Below the pieces are notes generated by a model, which saw only the letters and a program-made list of their open reading frames with translations, was not told the DNA's origin and ran no database searches. From JBCCCJ01 sp039029315 (GTDB taxonomy: Bacteria > Bacteroidota > Bacteroidia > J057): a stretch of DNA of 64,000 nucleotides. The stretch is taken from positions 1-64,000 of the forward strand of contig JBCCGK010000051.1 of NCBI GenBank assembly GCA_039029315.1, read 5' to 3'. The translations under genes and the position numbers were made by a program. Shown here one piece after another: positions 1-8,632 of this stretch (the stretch's first letter is position 1; each line of letters starts with the position of its first letter).

Positions 1-552
1 GATCTTAGCTTGTACGAATCCTATATGAGCGAATAAACATATACCAGTAAGAAAAGGTAAAAACAACTTCATAAACAGAGGATAATTTAGGCTGATCAAA
101 CAAGAACGAAAACTAAGAGACTGTTTTGGAATCTGTGCTGATAATGTTTATGGCGTATTTTTTTCTCAGACAAGGCTCTTTTTTGTTCTCATAGTGGTGC
201 TATGAGAACAAAAAAAGCCGCAGAATGAGGAAAAAAGACGCATACAAAAAATAAGTGACAGATGTTCAAAACAGTCTCTAAACAACAATGAATGAAGGTC
301 ATAAATGCCTGGAGGATCGGAATTGAGAGGCTCTGATTTAAGCTATGACCTTTTGTTCTTTTATGTGTTTCAGGTTTAGGAGACAACTCTGTTCCTCTTT
401 CATTGGAAGGCCTACTTCTGATTTTTTCCTCAAGCCATAGAAAGATAACAGAATCTGTGGAGTTAATCAATAAGAAAAGCTAAGTTGAAAGCCTTATTGA
501 AGCAGAAGAAATTTCTTATCTTGTAGCAGGATTCATCCAACAATTCACACGC
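1..552. other. Gene-free region at left edge
   Basis: I see no convincing coding region here. A 93-codon open frame on the minus strand (189-470) has no recognisable domain and reads through the palindrome at 174-219, so I do not call it. The only clear structure is that palindrome. The rest is AT-rich and may contain the promoter of the gene at 553, but no good TTG/TAnnTTTG pair was found. Confidence 0.5.
174..219. repeat. Perfect 16-bp palindrome (hairpin)
   Basis: Bases 179-194 are the exact reverse complement of 200-215, with a 5-base loop at 195-199. Outside this the arms continue as GGC/GCC with one extra base on the left. The outer part of each arm is a run of T (left) or A (right). 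There is no T-tract after the right arm, so it is not a classical rho-independent terminator on the plus strand. It could be a transcription-stop structure, an element remnant or a protein-binding site. Confidence 0.7.
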
Positions 553-1155
553 ATGCAGGACTGGCAAGAGGACCAAATGTTATTCTCCGCCCCCCTCCTT
601 CCTGGACCAAGCTCCTGGATTCAGAGATATTATCAACTCTCCAGATGGTTGACTCCACTTCTTTTGCTTGGCTGTGCATGCTTAATGATGTTAAGTTGGC
701 ACCATATTCCTCCTAACTGGTTGGCAATCCTTTTTGTTGGCATCCCTATCAGTTCTATTCTTTTCCATCTTTTGCTTGTTCGATGGATTGTCTACCTCAG
801 CGTGGACAAGCGGCAAACACACAAACTTTCTGTGGGGCAAGAAACCATTTCGATCTTCCATGCTTCGGGAGAAATTGAGCAATTTCCCCTGCTTCAGCTG
901 ACTCAGATTCGGTGGGTGTATTCGGGCTATCAGCGGGCTTTTCGGCGAGAAGGAAAATATTTTTCGGGCCAGAACAATCAGCTTTCTTTTCAATTTCGAG
1001 ACAGAAAACTCTCGTTCTCCTTTTGTCTGCTCTCCAGACATCATCTTCGGGACCTACAAGCATTGCTCTCTCGCTGGTATGCAGAAGAAATTCCATTTGA
1101 AGAATTCAATCAGACTTCCGGCCTGCCATTACAGAGTCATTTGCTTACTTCCTAG
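553..1155 (+). CDS. Small membrane protein of unknown function, 200 aa
   Basis: I do not recognise the family. Two hydrophobic segments (about residues 32-50 and 57-80) suggest a membrane anchor near the N terminus, followed by a soluble C-terminal domain (about 85-185) rich in aromatic and basic residues. This layout, two helices then a small beta-rich domain, resembles bacterial PH-like or YcxB-like membrane proteins, but that is inference from layout only. The ATG at 553 is the first in frame; a second Met at residue 9 is a possible alternative. It converges on the hydrolase gene that ends at 1175, 19 bases away, and has no obvious operon partner. Confidence 0.6.
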   Translation: MQDWQEDQMLFSAPLLPGPSSWIQRYYQLSRWLTPLLLLGCACLMMLSWHHIPPNWLAILFVGIPISSILFHLLLVRWIVYLSVDKRQTHKLSVGQETISIFHASGEIEQFPLLQLTQIRWVYSGYQRAFRREGKYFSGQNNQLSFQFRDRKLSFSFCLLSRHHLRDLQALLSRWYAEEIPFEEFNQTSGLPLQSHLLTS

Positions 1156-1174
1156 AGGCTGTTTACCTGTGAAT

Positions 1175-1957
1175 TTAAGCGGGCTGATTGTCCTTGATTA
1201 GTTGATGAATCAAGGCTCCTAGCTCTTCAGGTTTCTCCAATGGGAACATATGTCCCCCTTCTATTGCCTGAAAGGTAGTTCGGTCAAATCTCTGCTGATG
1301 CTCTGAAAGGGCCCTGGCTGGAAGAACACCTTTGGTGGCATACAAAAAATGGCTGGGAACCTCTAGTTTGGTGGATCCAATTCTGATCGGAGAACAGGAA
1401 AACATTTTTGCTTCCAGAGTCTTCGGAATCACCAATTCCAATCCTCCCTGAGGGGAGGCTTTCAGTCCATAATCGACATACTCCTGAATGGACGTAGGAG
1501 CAAAATATTTGAAGAGCCTTTTGGATTGAAAATAGGCAAGGGCTTGTTCTTTCGAGTCAAAATGGTCGCGACGTTTTTTTGCCTTTTTTATGATAGGGAC
1601 AATCCGGTCCTGAATCTTCAGAAAGCGGCTAATTGCCATCATGGTTCGGAGTCTCCATCCAAATATTGGGGCATCCATCATGATGATTTGTCGAAAAAGA
1701 TCTGGTCGCTCTATCGCTGCCCAAAATACAGCGACGGCTCCCATTGAGTGTCCCAATCCGACAACGGCTTCGGTACAGTTGGCCTCTATGTCTTCTATGA
1801 TTTCCTGGGCCAATGGTCGCCAACTCTTGCGCACCTGATATTGGCCGACTCCCATGACGGGGACGTAGTGAATCGTATGAGGCGAGAGGTATTGAAAAAA
1901 ATGCTGATAGGAATCGGCCGGGAAGCCATTGGCATGAGAGAAATGAATAAGAGCCAT
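1175..1957 (-). CDS. Alpha/beta hydrolase, 260 aa
   Basis: An alpha/beta-hydrolase-fold enzyme, probably a cytoplasmic esterase or related hydrolase; substrate unknown. The N-terminal HANGFPA segment (about residues 8-14) matches the oxyanion-hole region that follows the first strands. GHSMG at 69-73 is the nucleophile elbow with Ser71. GGH near residue 236 supplies the catalytic histidine. The usual acidic residue after strand 6 is not evident: the family pattern Y-x-x-x-D reads Y-A-T-K-G here, so the acid must come from elsewhere or the triad is altered. Length is normal for the family and there is no signal peptide. It stands alone, convergent with the small membrane protein. Confidence 0.85.
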   Translation of the reverse strand: MALIHFSHANGFPADSYQHFFQYLSPHTIHYVPVMGVGQYQVRKSWRPLAQEIIEDIEANCTEAVVGLGHSMGAVAVFWAAIERPDLFRQIIMMDAPIFGWRLRTMMAISRFLKIQDRIVPIIKKAKKRRDHFDSKEQALAYFQSKRLFKYFAPTSIQEYVDYGLKASPQGGLELVIPKTLEAKMFSCSPIRIGSTKLEVPSHFLYATKGVLPARALSEHQQRFDRTTFQAIEGGHMFPLEKPEELGALIHQLIKDNQPA

Positions 1958-2082
1958 GCCTGCGAATTACGCAGTCTTTGTCTTTAGCTCCAAACAACAA
2001 TGAAAGAAACCCTATTTAAGGTTAGCTCGGTCTGCAGAACAAGGTTAAGCCCTGTCATATTCTGACTAGAGACAAAGAAAGA

Positions 2083-2430
2083 TTATTTATAGAGGGAGAG
2101 GAACATGCCCAAAATGCCAGAAAGGATGCTTAAGTCCAGTTCAGAATGTGAGTCATCATTTTCCATCATATAGGGTTCTGCCTTTTCTTTGGGTGAAAAG
2201 GGAATCTCAGGCAGTTGAAACCAGGGTTTTGGTGTTTTGACGACTCCAGCAAGGGGAGCACCCTTGATGGGGAGAGAGTCCAGGATTACTTTGGGAGCGT
2301 GTGGAATGTCCTTGACTGATTGGACGGAGGATAACAGAGAATTAGATACAGAAGGAACAGGTGTAGCGAGGAAGAACATGGTGAAACCCAAAGCAATGCT
2401 CACAATCAACAAGTACACGTATTTTCTCAT
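2083..2430 (-). CDS. Short exported or membrane-anchored protein, 115 aa, unknown
   Basis: A small protein that starts MRKYVYLL and has one hydrophobic segment (about residues 5-24) that could be a signal peptide or an anchor. The remainder is proline-rich, with an acidic stretch near residue 90 and a hydrophobic tail at the C terminus. No family is recognised. I chose the ATG at 2430; a TTG two codons earlier is possible. An AAGGAAT motif lies about 16 bases upstream. There are no close neighbours on the same strand. Coding status is supported by the clean signal-like N terminus and frame length, but it could be spurious. Confidence 0.5.
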   Translation of the reverse strand: MRKYVYLLIVSIALGFTMFFLATPVPSVSNSLLSSVQSVKDIPHAPKVILDSLPIKGAPLAGVVKTPKPWFQLPEIPFSPKEKAEPYMMENDDSHSELDLSILSGILGMFLSLYK

Positions 2431-2634
2431 AGCCAACAGATTTAATTCCTTGAGGTAGCAAGTTTGATTGTGAATTCAATAAGGTTAGGTTGTGAAATGC
2501 TTATATAGAATAGATGTTTTTCAGACCAAAAGGTTGTAAGTTCACTCAATTTTTTAGGCCTTTATACGGAAAGAGAAAGAGCAGAGGTTCCATTTGTTAC
2601 AAAAATTGAGGTTTTTTTTTATAAAATTCGCAAG

Positions 2635-3642
2635 ATGCACCATCGTTATCGTTTTTTTTACCAGGCTTGGAAAGGAGATACCCGAGGATATCTGTATGTG
2701 ATTGGCTTATTGCTCATCATACTCGCTAATGTTTTGGTATCATTTGTTTATCCCATTGTTGCCGGATTTTTCGTCGATGACTATTCTTCCCTAACACCGA
2801 ATGAGTTGCTTCAACCTGAGCGCTTAGGGATGCCACCTGCCCTGGGATTGATGTTGTTGCTTCTTCCATTTGCCGCTGGATTATTTGCGATTTGGATAGC
2901 GATCAAGTATATCCATCGGAGATCTTTCACCAGTGTTCTTACAGGGAATTCTCAGCTCAATTGGCGCAAAGTCGGAATTGGAGCTGGTGTCTGGATCGGA
3001 ATTACGCTTGTGTTTGAACTCATCGTGGCGTTTATGAATCCCGAGAACTACACCTATACATTCGATGCGGCCAAATTTTTTCCTACCCTGATTGTTGCGC
3101 TTATCTTCGTCCCCCTGCAGACTTCAATGGAGGAGGTATTGTTCAGGGGCTATCTCATGCAAGGAATCGGCAAACAATTTAAACGCCCCTTGGTTGCGCT
3201 TCTTTCAACCTCTATCATGTTTGGTCTATTGCATGCTGCGAATCCCGAAATCGTGAAATTTGGCCCAATTCTCCTCTTGTACTACATCGGCTTTGGCCTG
3301 ATGATGGGCGTACTCACAATCATGGATGAGGGACTGGAACTGCCACTTGGCATTCATGCTGGCAACAACCTCTATGGTGCACTGATTATCACCTTTCCCT
3401 CTTCGGCCTTACAGACTCCCGCCATCTTCACACTGAAAGAATACCCTATCGAAATTATGACACTGGTGTGGTTGATTGGTTCTGTCATTTTCATTCTGCT
3501 CATGGCTAGACTGTACCAATGGAAAGATTGGAGCAAATTGACAGGCATGCTTACACCGCCACTTTCCTCGACTGAATCGGCGGCAGATCACCAAGACGGG
3601 ATCACTTCCCTTCCTGACAAGGATCCTGAAAGATCCCATTGA
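2635..3642 (+). CDS. CPBP-family intramembrane metalloprotease, 335 aa
   Basis: A polytopic membrane protease of the CPBP (CAAX protease and bacteriocin-processing, Rce1-like) family. The signature residues are present: Glu166-Glu167 with Arg171 (EEVLFRG), His200 (FGLLH) and His241 with Asn245 (HAGNN). Eight or so hydrophobic segments span residues 20-42, 70-90, 113-132, 150-165, 185-200, 208-230, 240-258 and 272-292. A hydrophilic tail of about 40 residues follows. All catalytic positions are intact, so it is probably active; the substrate is unknown. Its 3' end overlaps the convergent gene by 41 bases. A second CPBP protein at 28706 differs in having a His replaced. Confidence 0.88.
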   Translation: MHHRYRFFYQAWKGDTRGYLYVIGLLLIILANVLVSFVYPIVAGFFVDDYSSLTPNELLQPERLGMPPALGLMLLLLPFAAGLFAIWIAIKYIHRRSFTSVLTGNSQLNWRKVGIGAGVWIGITLVFELIVAFMNPENYTYTFDAAKFFPTLIVALIFVPLQTSMEEVLFRGYLMQGIGKQFKRPLVALLSTSIMFGLLHAANPEIVKFGPILLLYYIGFGLMMGVLTIMDEGLELPLGIHAGNNLYGALIITFPSSALQTPAIFTLKEYPIEIMTLVWLIGSVIFILLMARLYQWKDWSKLTGMLTPPLSSTESAADHQDGITSLPDKDPERSH

Positions 3643-4600
3643 TTGTTCCTGATTTTTTGATCAGCCGATAGGATTTCTTGAGGTATTGGAGCATCGGACG
3701 AGCTTGCTCCCACTCCAGATATGGGAAGTTGCGAATCAACGCATAGACCTCTCGCTCTTTACTCAGCAGCAGGGCTCTTACCTCTTCATATTCCTCTACT
3801 GTCCGACAAAAGGGAGGTACACATCGATAATCAAAATCTTCGTCCAAACCAGTATATGGAGCGCCGACAAGCCCACTCCAATCAAAGTCATAGGGAATAG
3901 GCCGAAGACCTGATTGATCTTCCCGCCGAAGCAAACGGATATTTTTACTCATCAACGCACTCCAATCTGTGTTTCCGACCATGTATTGAAATACCATTAG
4001 CTGAGTCAGGGCCTTCCGATTCAACTCCTGAAGTGCCACAGTATCTTCCAAAATCTGTCCTTGCAAACGCTTTCCAAGCATCTCTTCTGATTCAATAAAG
4101 AATGCGAAGCGGGTTTCTCGCATTTGATTGTTGCTTTTTTCTACATAATGAACCTTGGCTAAACGAACCCGAAAGCCTTCTCCGAACATGGTTTGATAGA
4201 GTTTATAGACCAAATATTCTTTCAAGACAAGGACCTCGTCCTGGCAATGGGTGACCAACTTCAGGCGTGTAGACCCAGCGAAGATTGTTTCTTTTGCTAC
4301 CTTTTTTTTGATTTTCAGACGAATAGGGGGAAATCCACAGATATCTTCCCTTCGCCTGAAATTGCCCCGTACTCGGATCTTTACAGGAAGCACCTGCTGA
4401 CCTTCTCCGAAAATGAAGGACAAACTCGCACGGTGATAGTCTGCGGTATCACTTCGGTCCATCAAAAAGGTATCCCACTCTGCTCGAAGATTCATTTCCA
4501 TCAGTTCAGCTTGATCAAATAGACCAACTGACTGACTAGAGAGAGACACACAAACAAATACAGAAATCCCTAGCAGGAAAAAGCGAACAAAAGAGATCAT
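3602..4600 (-). CDS. Secreted CotH-like protein, 332 aa
   Basis: A signal peptide (about residues 1-23) exports this protein. The order of motifs resembles CotH-type atypical kinases: an RGN segment at 78-80, an LVLKEYLVYKLY helix at 124-135, GNTDWS at 209-214, K-N at 219-220, and YDFDWSG at 237-243, where the DFD would act like the metal-binding Asp of kinase folds. This assignment rests on motif order and is tentative; a secreted structural protein is the alternative. It overlaps the CPBP protease by 41 bases in convergent orientation. The long gap to 4848 separates it from the next minus-strand gene, so it is probably transcribed alone. Confidence 0.6.
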   Translation of the reverse strand: MISFVRFFLLGISVFVCVSLSSQSVGLFDQAELMEMNLRAEWDTFLMDRSDTADYHRASLSFIFGEGQQVLPVKIRVRGNFRRREDICGFPPIRLKIKKKVAKETIFAGSTRLKLVTHCQDEVLVLKEYLVYKLYQTMFGEGFRVRLAKVHYVEKSNNQMRETRFAFFIESEEMLGKRLQGQILEDTVALQELNRKALTQLMVFQYMVGNTDWSALMSKNIRLLRREDQSGLRPIPYDFDWSGLVGAPYTGLDEDFDYRCVPPFCRTVEEYEEVRALLLSKEREVYALIRNFPYLEWEQARPMLQYLKKSYRLIKKSGTINGIFQDPCQEGK

Positions 4601-4780
4601 ATAAGCAGGATCATCTATGGTGTATGATGCAAATCTTGCGAAAGGTCAGAGTCATAAATAGGTATATATCACATATAATTGCCCTCATCGTAAAGCTTCT
4701 GTCCTTCCATCATTGCGAAAAACCAGTAGAGAAGGTTTCAAGCCTTTGGCCTTTTGCAACTTTAGTTATTTTTATGAGAT

Positions 4781-4813
4781 AAAAAAACTGAGAGAACATG
4801 GAAGTCCTCTCAG
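4781..4813 (-). terminator. Intrinsic terminator of the beta-propeller lipoprotein gene
   Basis: Read on the minus strand, CTGAGAG (4813-4807) pairs with CTCTCAG (4794-4788) around a 12-base loop and is followed by seven T (4787-4781). It lies 35 bases beyond the stop codon at 4848. Confidence 0.75.
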
Positions 4814-4847
4814 CAGCTATGATCCAAACTACTACTAAATTTTTTTG

Positions 4848-6122
4848 TTAGTTGTCCACCGTGATCCTCATGATGGTCTGAGAATCATTGTCTCTCCAGG
4901 CTGTGAACAACAAGGCTTTTCCATCGGGGTGCCAATCCAGTTTCTGACCTTCAGCCGCCAATACGATTTTGGAAGAACCTGTCAACTGACGCATTCGATT
5001 GGTCTCCAGATCCCTGATCCATATCGCATCCACTCCTGATCGATCACTCACAAATGCCAGTTGATTCCCATCAGGACTCAAAGCAGGGGCAAAGTCATTC
5101 CATTGTGAGGAAATAACGATACTTTCTTCCCCTCCTTCTACTGGCACAGACAAAATATCCTGGATCAGGAAGGAATCCTTTTGAACGAAACGAGAATAGA
5201 TAATACTTTCTGAATCAGGGCCCCAAATCGGTCTTCTGGGCGAACTTACCAATGGGTCGGTAAGCAGAATGGGAAGTTCCATCCGAGGCAATACCAGGCG
5301 GGGCGTAGCTCCCTCAACAGTCTCTATGGTCCATATACCGTATCCACTCCCATCTTCCTGGTCCAAATTGGATAACATCACCAGTGAATTGCCATCATGA
5401 GACCAGGAAACTTCTCGTTGATGGCTATTCTCGCCAAAAAGGATTCTGGGACCATTTTCTGAATGAAGCAAAATGGAATTGGTCTCTGGCTCATCTCCTT
5501 CGATGGACTTGATGGAGGTTAAAAAGGCAATCTGATCTCCAATCGGACTCCAATCCGAATCTTCTCCCTCTGCAATTCGAAAAATTGCCCCCTGATTGAG
5601 AGCATATCGATAGATATAGCTTTGGTTCTCCACAATTCTGGAGTAGCTGATATACGTTCCCTTCAGGCCATAGCTGCCCCAATGTCGACTTCCAGGTATC
5701 CCATCAAACAAATCCTTGAAAGCCCCTTCTTCTTCTGGCACAAACAGAATCCTGTTCGAATAACTGGACACAGATCCTGCCGCTTCTGCTTTGAGCATCA
5801 ACAGATAGGAACGTCCATTGACAAGGCCAGAGAGTTGATACTGATTGATATTACCTGAGAGTTGTTCTACCTCCAACCAATCTTGACCGCCATTTTCAGA
5901 GAGCAATATTTTGAATGATTCTGGGTCAGCCCGTTCTGCTTCATCCTCTCCCCAGGTATACCAGCCCCAATTCAGATCAACTGTCTGGTCTCCTCTATAG
6001 GCAAACACTTGTGGTTGGTACACCTTAAGTCCTGAGGAAGTGATGGGAATCTCGTTTGGCTGCTCACAAGCTGTCCACCAGCAACAGCAAAAAATGAAAA
6101 GTACAGATAGTTTCCGCTTCAT
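4848..6122 (-). CDS. Lipoprotein with fibronectin III-like domain and TolB-like beta-propeller
   Basis: An envelope lipoprotein of 424 residues from the ATG at 6122 (MKRKLSV). The lipobox ends WTAC-E at about residue 19. A longer frame begins at a TTG at 6206, but it puts 28 unlikely residues before the signal peptide, so the later start is preferred. An N-terminal Fn3-like domain (about 25-130) is followed by WD40-like/PD40 repeats, for example SPDGNQLAFVSDRSG and WSHDGNSLVML, making a TolB-like propeller (about 150-424). The role is probably protein or ligand binding at the cell surface or periplasm; no enzyme motif is seen. It is transcribed alone and ends at the terminator at 4781-4813. 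Confidence 0.78.
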   Translation of the reverse strand: MKRKLSVLFIFCCCWWTACEQPNEIPITSSGLKVYQPQVFAYRGDQTVDLNWGWYTWGEDEAERADPESFKILLSENGGQDWLEVEQLSGNINQYQLSGLVNGRSYLLMLKAEAAGSVSSYSNRILFVPEEEGAFKDLFDGIPGSRHWGSYGLKGTYISYSRIVENQSYIYRYALNQGAIFRIAEGEDSDWSPIGDQIAFLTSIKSIEGDEPETNSILLHSENGPRILFGENSHQREVSWSHDGNSLVMLSNLDQEDGSGYGIWTIETVEGATPRLVLPRMELPILLTDPLVSSPRRPIWGPDSESIIYSRFVQKDSFLIQDILSVPVEGGEESIVISSQWNDFAPALSPDGNQLAFVSDRSGVDAIWIRDLETNRMRQLTGSSKIVLAAEGQKLDWHPDGKALLFTAWRDNDSQTIMRITVDN

Positions 6123-6245
6123 ATAATGAGCCATTAAATCCAGCAACAGAAATTCTGAGGGCATTTCTTTTCTAACGACAACAAAAAAGAGAATGCTGCA
6201 TGGCAAACATAAATTTTCAATTCTTCCGATATCTTCTCCTTCTCT

Positions 6246-7151
6246 TTAGCCCTCATACATCCTGGCTGCCAATCGAAATGTATTGGCGTGAGCCTCAATT
6301 GTATCCGCCAAACGTGGAGAATATCCTCCTCCTATAGCTACTGCAAGGGGAATGTCCTTTTCTTTGCATAGGTCGAGTACAATTCGATCCCTTTCCATAC
6401 AACCTTCCCGACTCAAGGCCAATTTTCCGAGTCGATCCGATGCCAGGACATCTACTCCTGCCTGAAACAGGACCAGGTCGGGTTGTACGCTCTCCAACAA
6501 GTCAGGAAATGTCCTGTTCAGTTGATTCAAATATTCCTCATCATCGGTGCCTGTGGGGAGGGCAATATCAAGATCGGACTGTTCTTTGTGAAGCGGATAA
6601 TTGTCTTTGCCATGCATGCTGAAGGTAAACACGCGTGAATCTTGCTCGAAGATTTTGGCAGTCCCATTCCCTTGATGAACATCGAGGTCCACAATCAATA
6701 TTTGTTGAGCCAGTTGATTGCGAAAAAGATGGTGGGCGCAAATCGCAAAATCATTCAGCAAACAAAATCCTTCCCCGGCATCAGCATAGGCATGATGCGT
6801 GCCGCCAGCGATATTCATCCCAATTCCATGTGTTAAGGCGTGTAAGGCAGCGGACACAGTCCCTTGACATGATCTGCGGGACCGATCGACCAACTGAGCG
6901 GACTGTGGGAAGCCAATTCTTCGCATTTTTTTCGGCCCAATCCGAACCTCACGCATGGCAGTCCAATAGGTCTCAGTATGGACAGACAATATATCCTCTT
7001 CTGACACGGGAAAAGATTCTTCCAGTTGCGACTCGTCTATGCTGCCTTCATAAAGCAGTTGCTCTCGAATCAACTGATATTTTTGGATAGGGAAGCGATG
7101 GCCTTCGGGCAGGGAAGGAACAAAACGATCGGAGTGGAAGATTTTGAGCAT
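6246..7151 (-). CDS. Histone deacetylase family protein (class IV-like), 301 aa
   Basis: A zinc-dependent deacetylase-fold protein, with substrate probably an acetylated amine or polyamine, or acetyl-protein. The diagnostic residues are in place: GGTHHAY with His119-His120, DLDVHQGNGT with Asp157 and His159 as metal ligands, SDRLG with Asp239 as the third ligand, and GGGYS near residue 276 with the transition-state tyrosine. The length matches bacterial HDAC11-like proteins. I use the ATG at 7151; a TTG codon directly before it also lies in frame. It is divergent from nfu, and the nfu promoter overlaps the first codons of this gene (7144-7173), so the two may interfere in transcription. Confidence 0.92.
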   Translation of the reverse strand: MLKIFHSDRFVPSLPEGHRFPIQKYQLIREQLLYEGSIDESQLEESFPVSEEDILSVHTETYWTAMREVRIGPKKMRRIGFPQSAQLVDRSRRSCQGTVSAALHALTHGIGMNIAGGTHHAYADAGEGFCLLNDFAICAHHLFRNQLAQQILIVDLDVHQGNGTAKIFEQDSRVFTFSMHGKDNYPLHKEQSDLDIALPTGTDDEEYLNQLNRTFPDLLESVQPDLVLFQAGVDVLASDRLGKLALSREGCMERDRIVLDLCKEKDIPLAVAIGGGYSPRLADTIEAHANTFRLAARMYEG

Positions 7152-7173
7152 CAAGCGGGAAGCTATATCTTTG
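7144..7173 (+). promoter_or_regulatory. Bacteroidota sigma-A-type promoter for nfu-lipB
   Basis: TTG at 7144-7146, a 19-base spacer, and TATCTTTG at 7166-7173 match the Bacteroidota consensus TTG-N19-21-TAnnTTTG. The nfu ATG at 7239 would follow a leader of about 60 bases. The -33 element lies inside the start of the divergent deacetylase gene. Confidence 0.55.
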
Positions 7174-7238
7174 TAGTCTGAATCCCAATCAGGAGATTCT
7201 CAACTGTCTAACAATTATTGCTTCAAAAATATATTCAT

Positions 7239-7817
7239 ATGCAAAGAAGGGCAAGTTTGTATATAGAGGGGGTACCCAATCCAAACGCAATGAAGTTTGT
7301 ATTAGAGAATGGAATTTTGGTAGATGAACCATATGAATACAATTCTCTGGCAGAAGCAGGCCTGTCTCCTCTCGCCCACATGCTGCTTTCCTGGCCGTAT
7401 GTAGAAAAGGTTCTTTTGAATCGAAATTATGTTACGGTCGTAAAAAAAATCGATCAAAGCCCTCCCTGGGATGATATTCTTGCATCTGTCAAGAACAGGA
7501 TTCAGCAACACCTGGAATCCAACAAACCGATTTTATACCTCGGATCTGAAAAACTCAATCACCCAGCAAGTGAGGATAGTATTGTTGAACTGGTAAAACA
7601 GATCCTCGACAAAAAAATCAGACCTGCTGCTCAAGAAGACGGGGGAGACATTCTCTTTGATTCTTATGAAGATGGTGTCCTCAACCTCAGTATGCATGGT
7701 GCGTGTCACCTATGTCCCTATGCTGTCAACACACTCAAGGAAGGAGTAGAACCTTTGCTGACCAATCTCGTTCCTGAAATCAAGCGTGTCACAGCCGTGG
7801 AGAACCATGTTATGTGA
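7239..7817 (+). CDS. Nfu/NifU-type Fe-S cluster scaffold protein, 192 aa
   Basis: A carrier that assembles or delivers iron-sulfur clusters to apoproteins. It has the two-domain layout of Nfu: an N-terminal Nfu_N domain (about 1-90, with the typical PNPNAMKF) and a C-terminal NifU domain (about 110-188) carrying the cluster-binding pair Cys156-x-x-Cys159 in GACHLCP. The ATG at 7239 (MQRRASLY) is chosen over an upstream TTG at 7218 because it fits the family N terminus. lipB follows after 80 bases. Nfu proteins supply clusters to lipoyl synthase, so the pairing with lipB makes sense, although lipA is not in view. Confidence 0.9.
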   Translation: MQRRASLYIEGVPNPNAMKFVLENGILVDEPYEYNSLAEAGLSPLAHMLLSWPYVEKVLLNRNYVTVVKKIDQSPPWDDILASVKNRIQQHLESNKPILYLGSEKLNHPASEDSIVELVKQILDKKIRPAAQEDGGDILFDSYEDGVLNLSMHGACHLCPYAVNTLKEGVEPLLTNLVPEIKRVTAVENHVM

Positions 7818-7897
7818 ACAGGAGATAAGCGCAGAGGATGCCTGGCACACAATACATATTTCAAACGTGTGTATCTTTCACCTATCAAATCGAGGCT

Positions 7898-8632
7898 ATG
7901 AGTGGAGCAAAACAATCAGAGATCGTTCGAGTCGAGGATCTCGGCCCTATGGACTATCAGGAGGCCTGGGATCTACAAGAATCTTTACTGAGAGTGAATG
8001 TCGGGCTCAAACTCGCAGCTGGTCGACATGCCAATCCTCACAGCATTCCCACCAAGCATCACTTGCTCTTGTGTGAACATCCACATGTCTACACCCTGGG
8101 CAAAAGTGGAAAGGACACTCACCTGCTGATTGATCAGGAGGAGAGAGAAAAAAAAGAAATTTCCTATTATAAAATCAATCGAGGGGGAGACATCACTTAT
8201 CATGGCCCCGGTCAAATCACAGGGTATCCTATCCTGGATCTCGAAAAATTCAAACCAGATCTTGGGTGGTATTTACGTTCTCTGGAGGAAGTAATGATTC
8301 GTCTCTTGAATGATTATGGCCTGATAGGCGGCAGAATCCCTGGCGCAACGGGTGTCTGGCTGGATACAGATGGCCCCCTGCCAAGGAAGATCTGTGCGTT
8401 TGGTGTACGATGTAGTAGATGGATCACCATGCATGGATTTGCCTTCAATGTGAATACGCATCTGGATTATTTCAACCACATCATTCCCTGTGGCATCGCA
8501 GACAAAGGGGTCAGCTCGCTTCAAAGGGAGCTGGGGAGAGAACTGGATATGGCTGAAGTCAAAACTCGTCTCCTCGCACATTTCGAACAAGTATTTTCGT
8601 GTGAGACGCAAGCAGCTCTTTCTCCAGTGTAA
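7898..8632 (+). CDS. lipB: Octanoyl-[acyl-carrier protein]:protein transferase LipB
   Basis: Transfers octanoyl groups from acyl-carrier protein to lipoyl domains, the first step of endogenous lipoate synthesis, in the cytoplasm. The signature RGGDITYHGPGQ is at residues 95-106, the conserved Lys is Lys164 (RKICAFGV), and the thioester-forming Cys198 lies in PCGI. The start at 7898 (MSGAK) gives 244 residues, close to the usual LipB length; an earlier ATG at 7838 would add 20 residues that do not resemble the family. It sits downstream of nfu and probably shares its promoter. No terminator was seen before rpoN. Confidence 0.94.
   Translation: MSGAKQSEIVRVEDLGPMDYQEAWDLQESLLRVNVGLKLAAGRHANPHSIPTKHHLLLCEHPHVYTLGKSGKDTHLLIDQEEREKKEISYYKINRGGDITYHGPGQITGYPILDLEKFKPDLGWYLRSLEEVMIRLLNDYGLIGGRIPGATGVWLDTDGPLPRKICAFGVRCSRWITMHGFAFNVNTHLDYFNHIIPCGIADKGVSSLQRELGRELDMAEVKTRLLAHFEQVFSCETQAALSPV

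Noticed and set aside
189..470. 93-codon minus-strand open frame near the left edge
   Set aside because: No domain or signal peptide, reads through the palindrome, and has no neighbour support.
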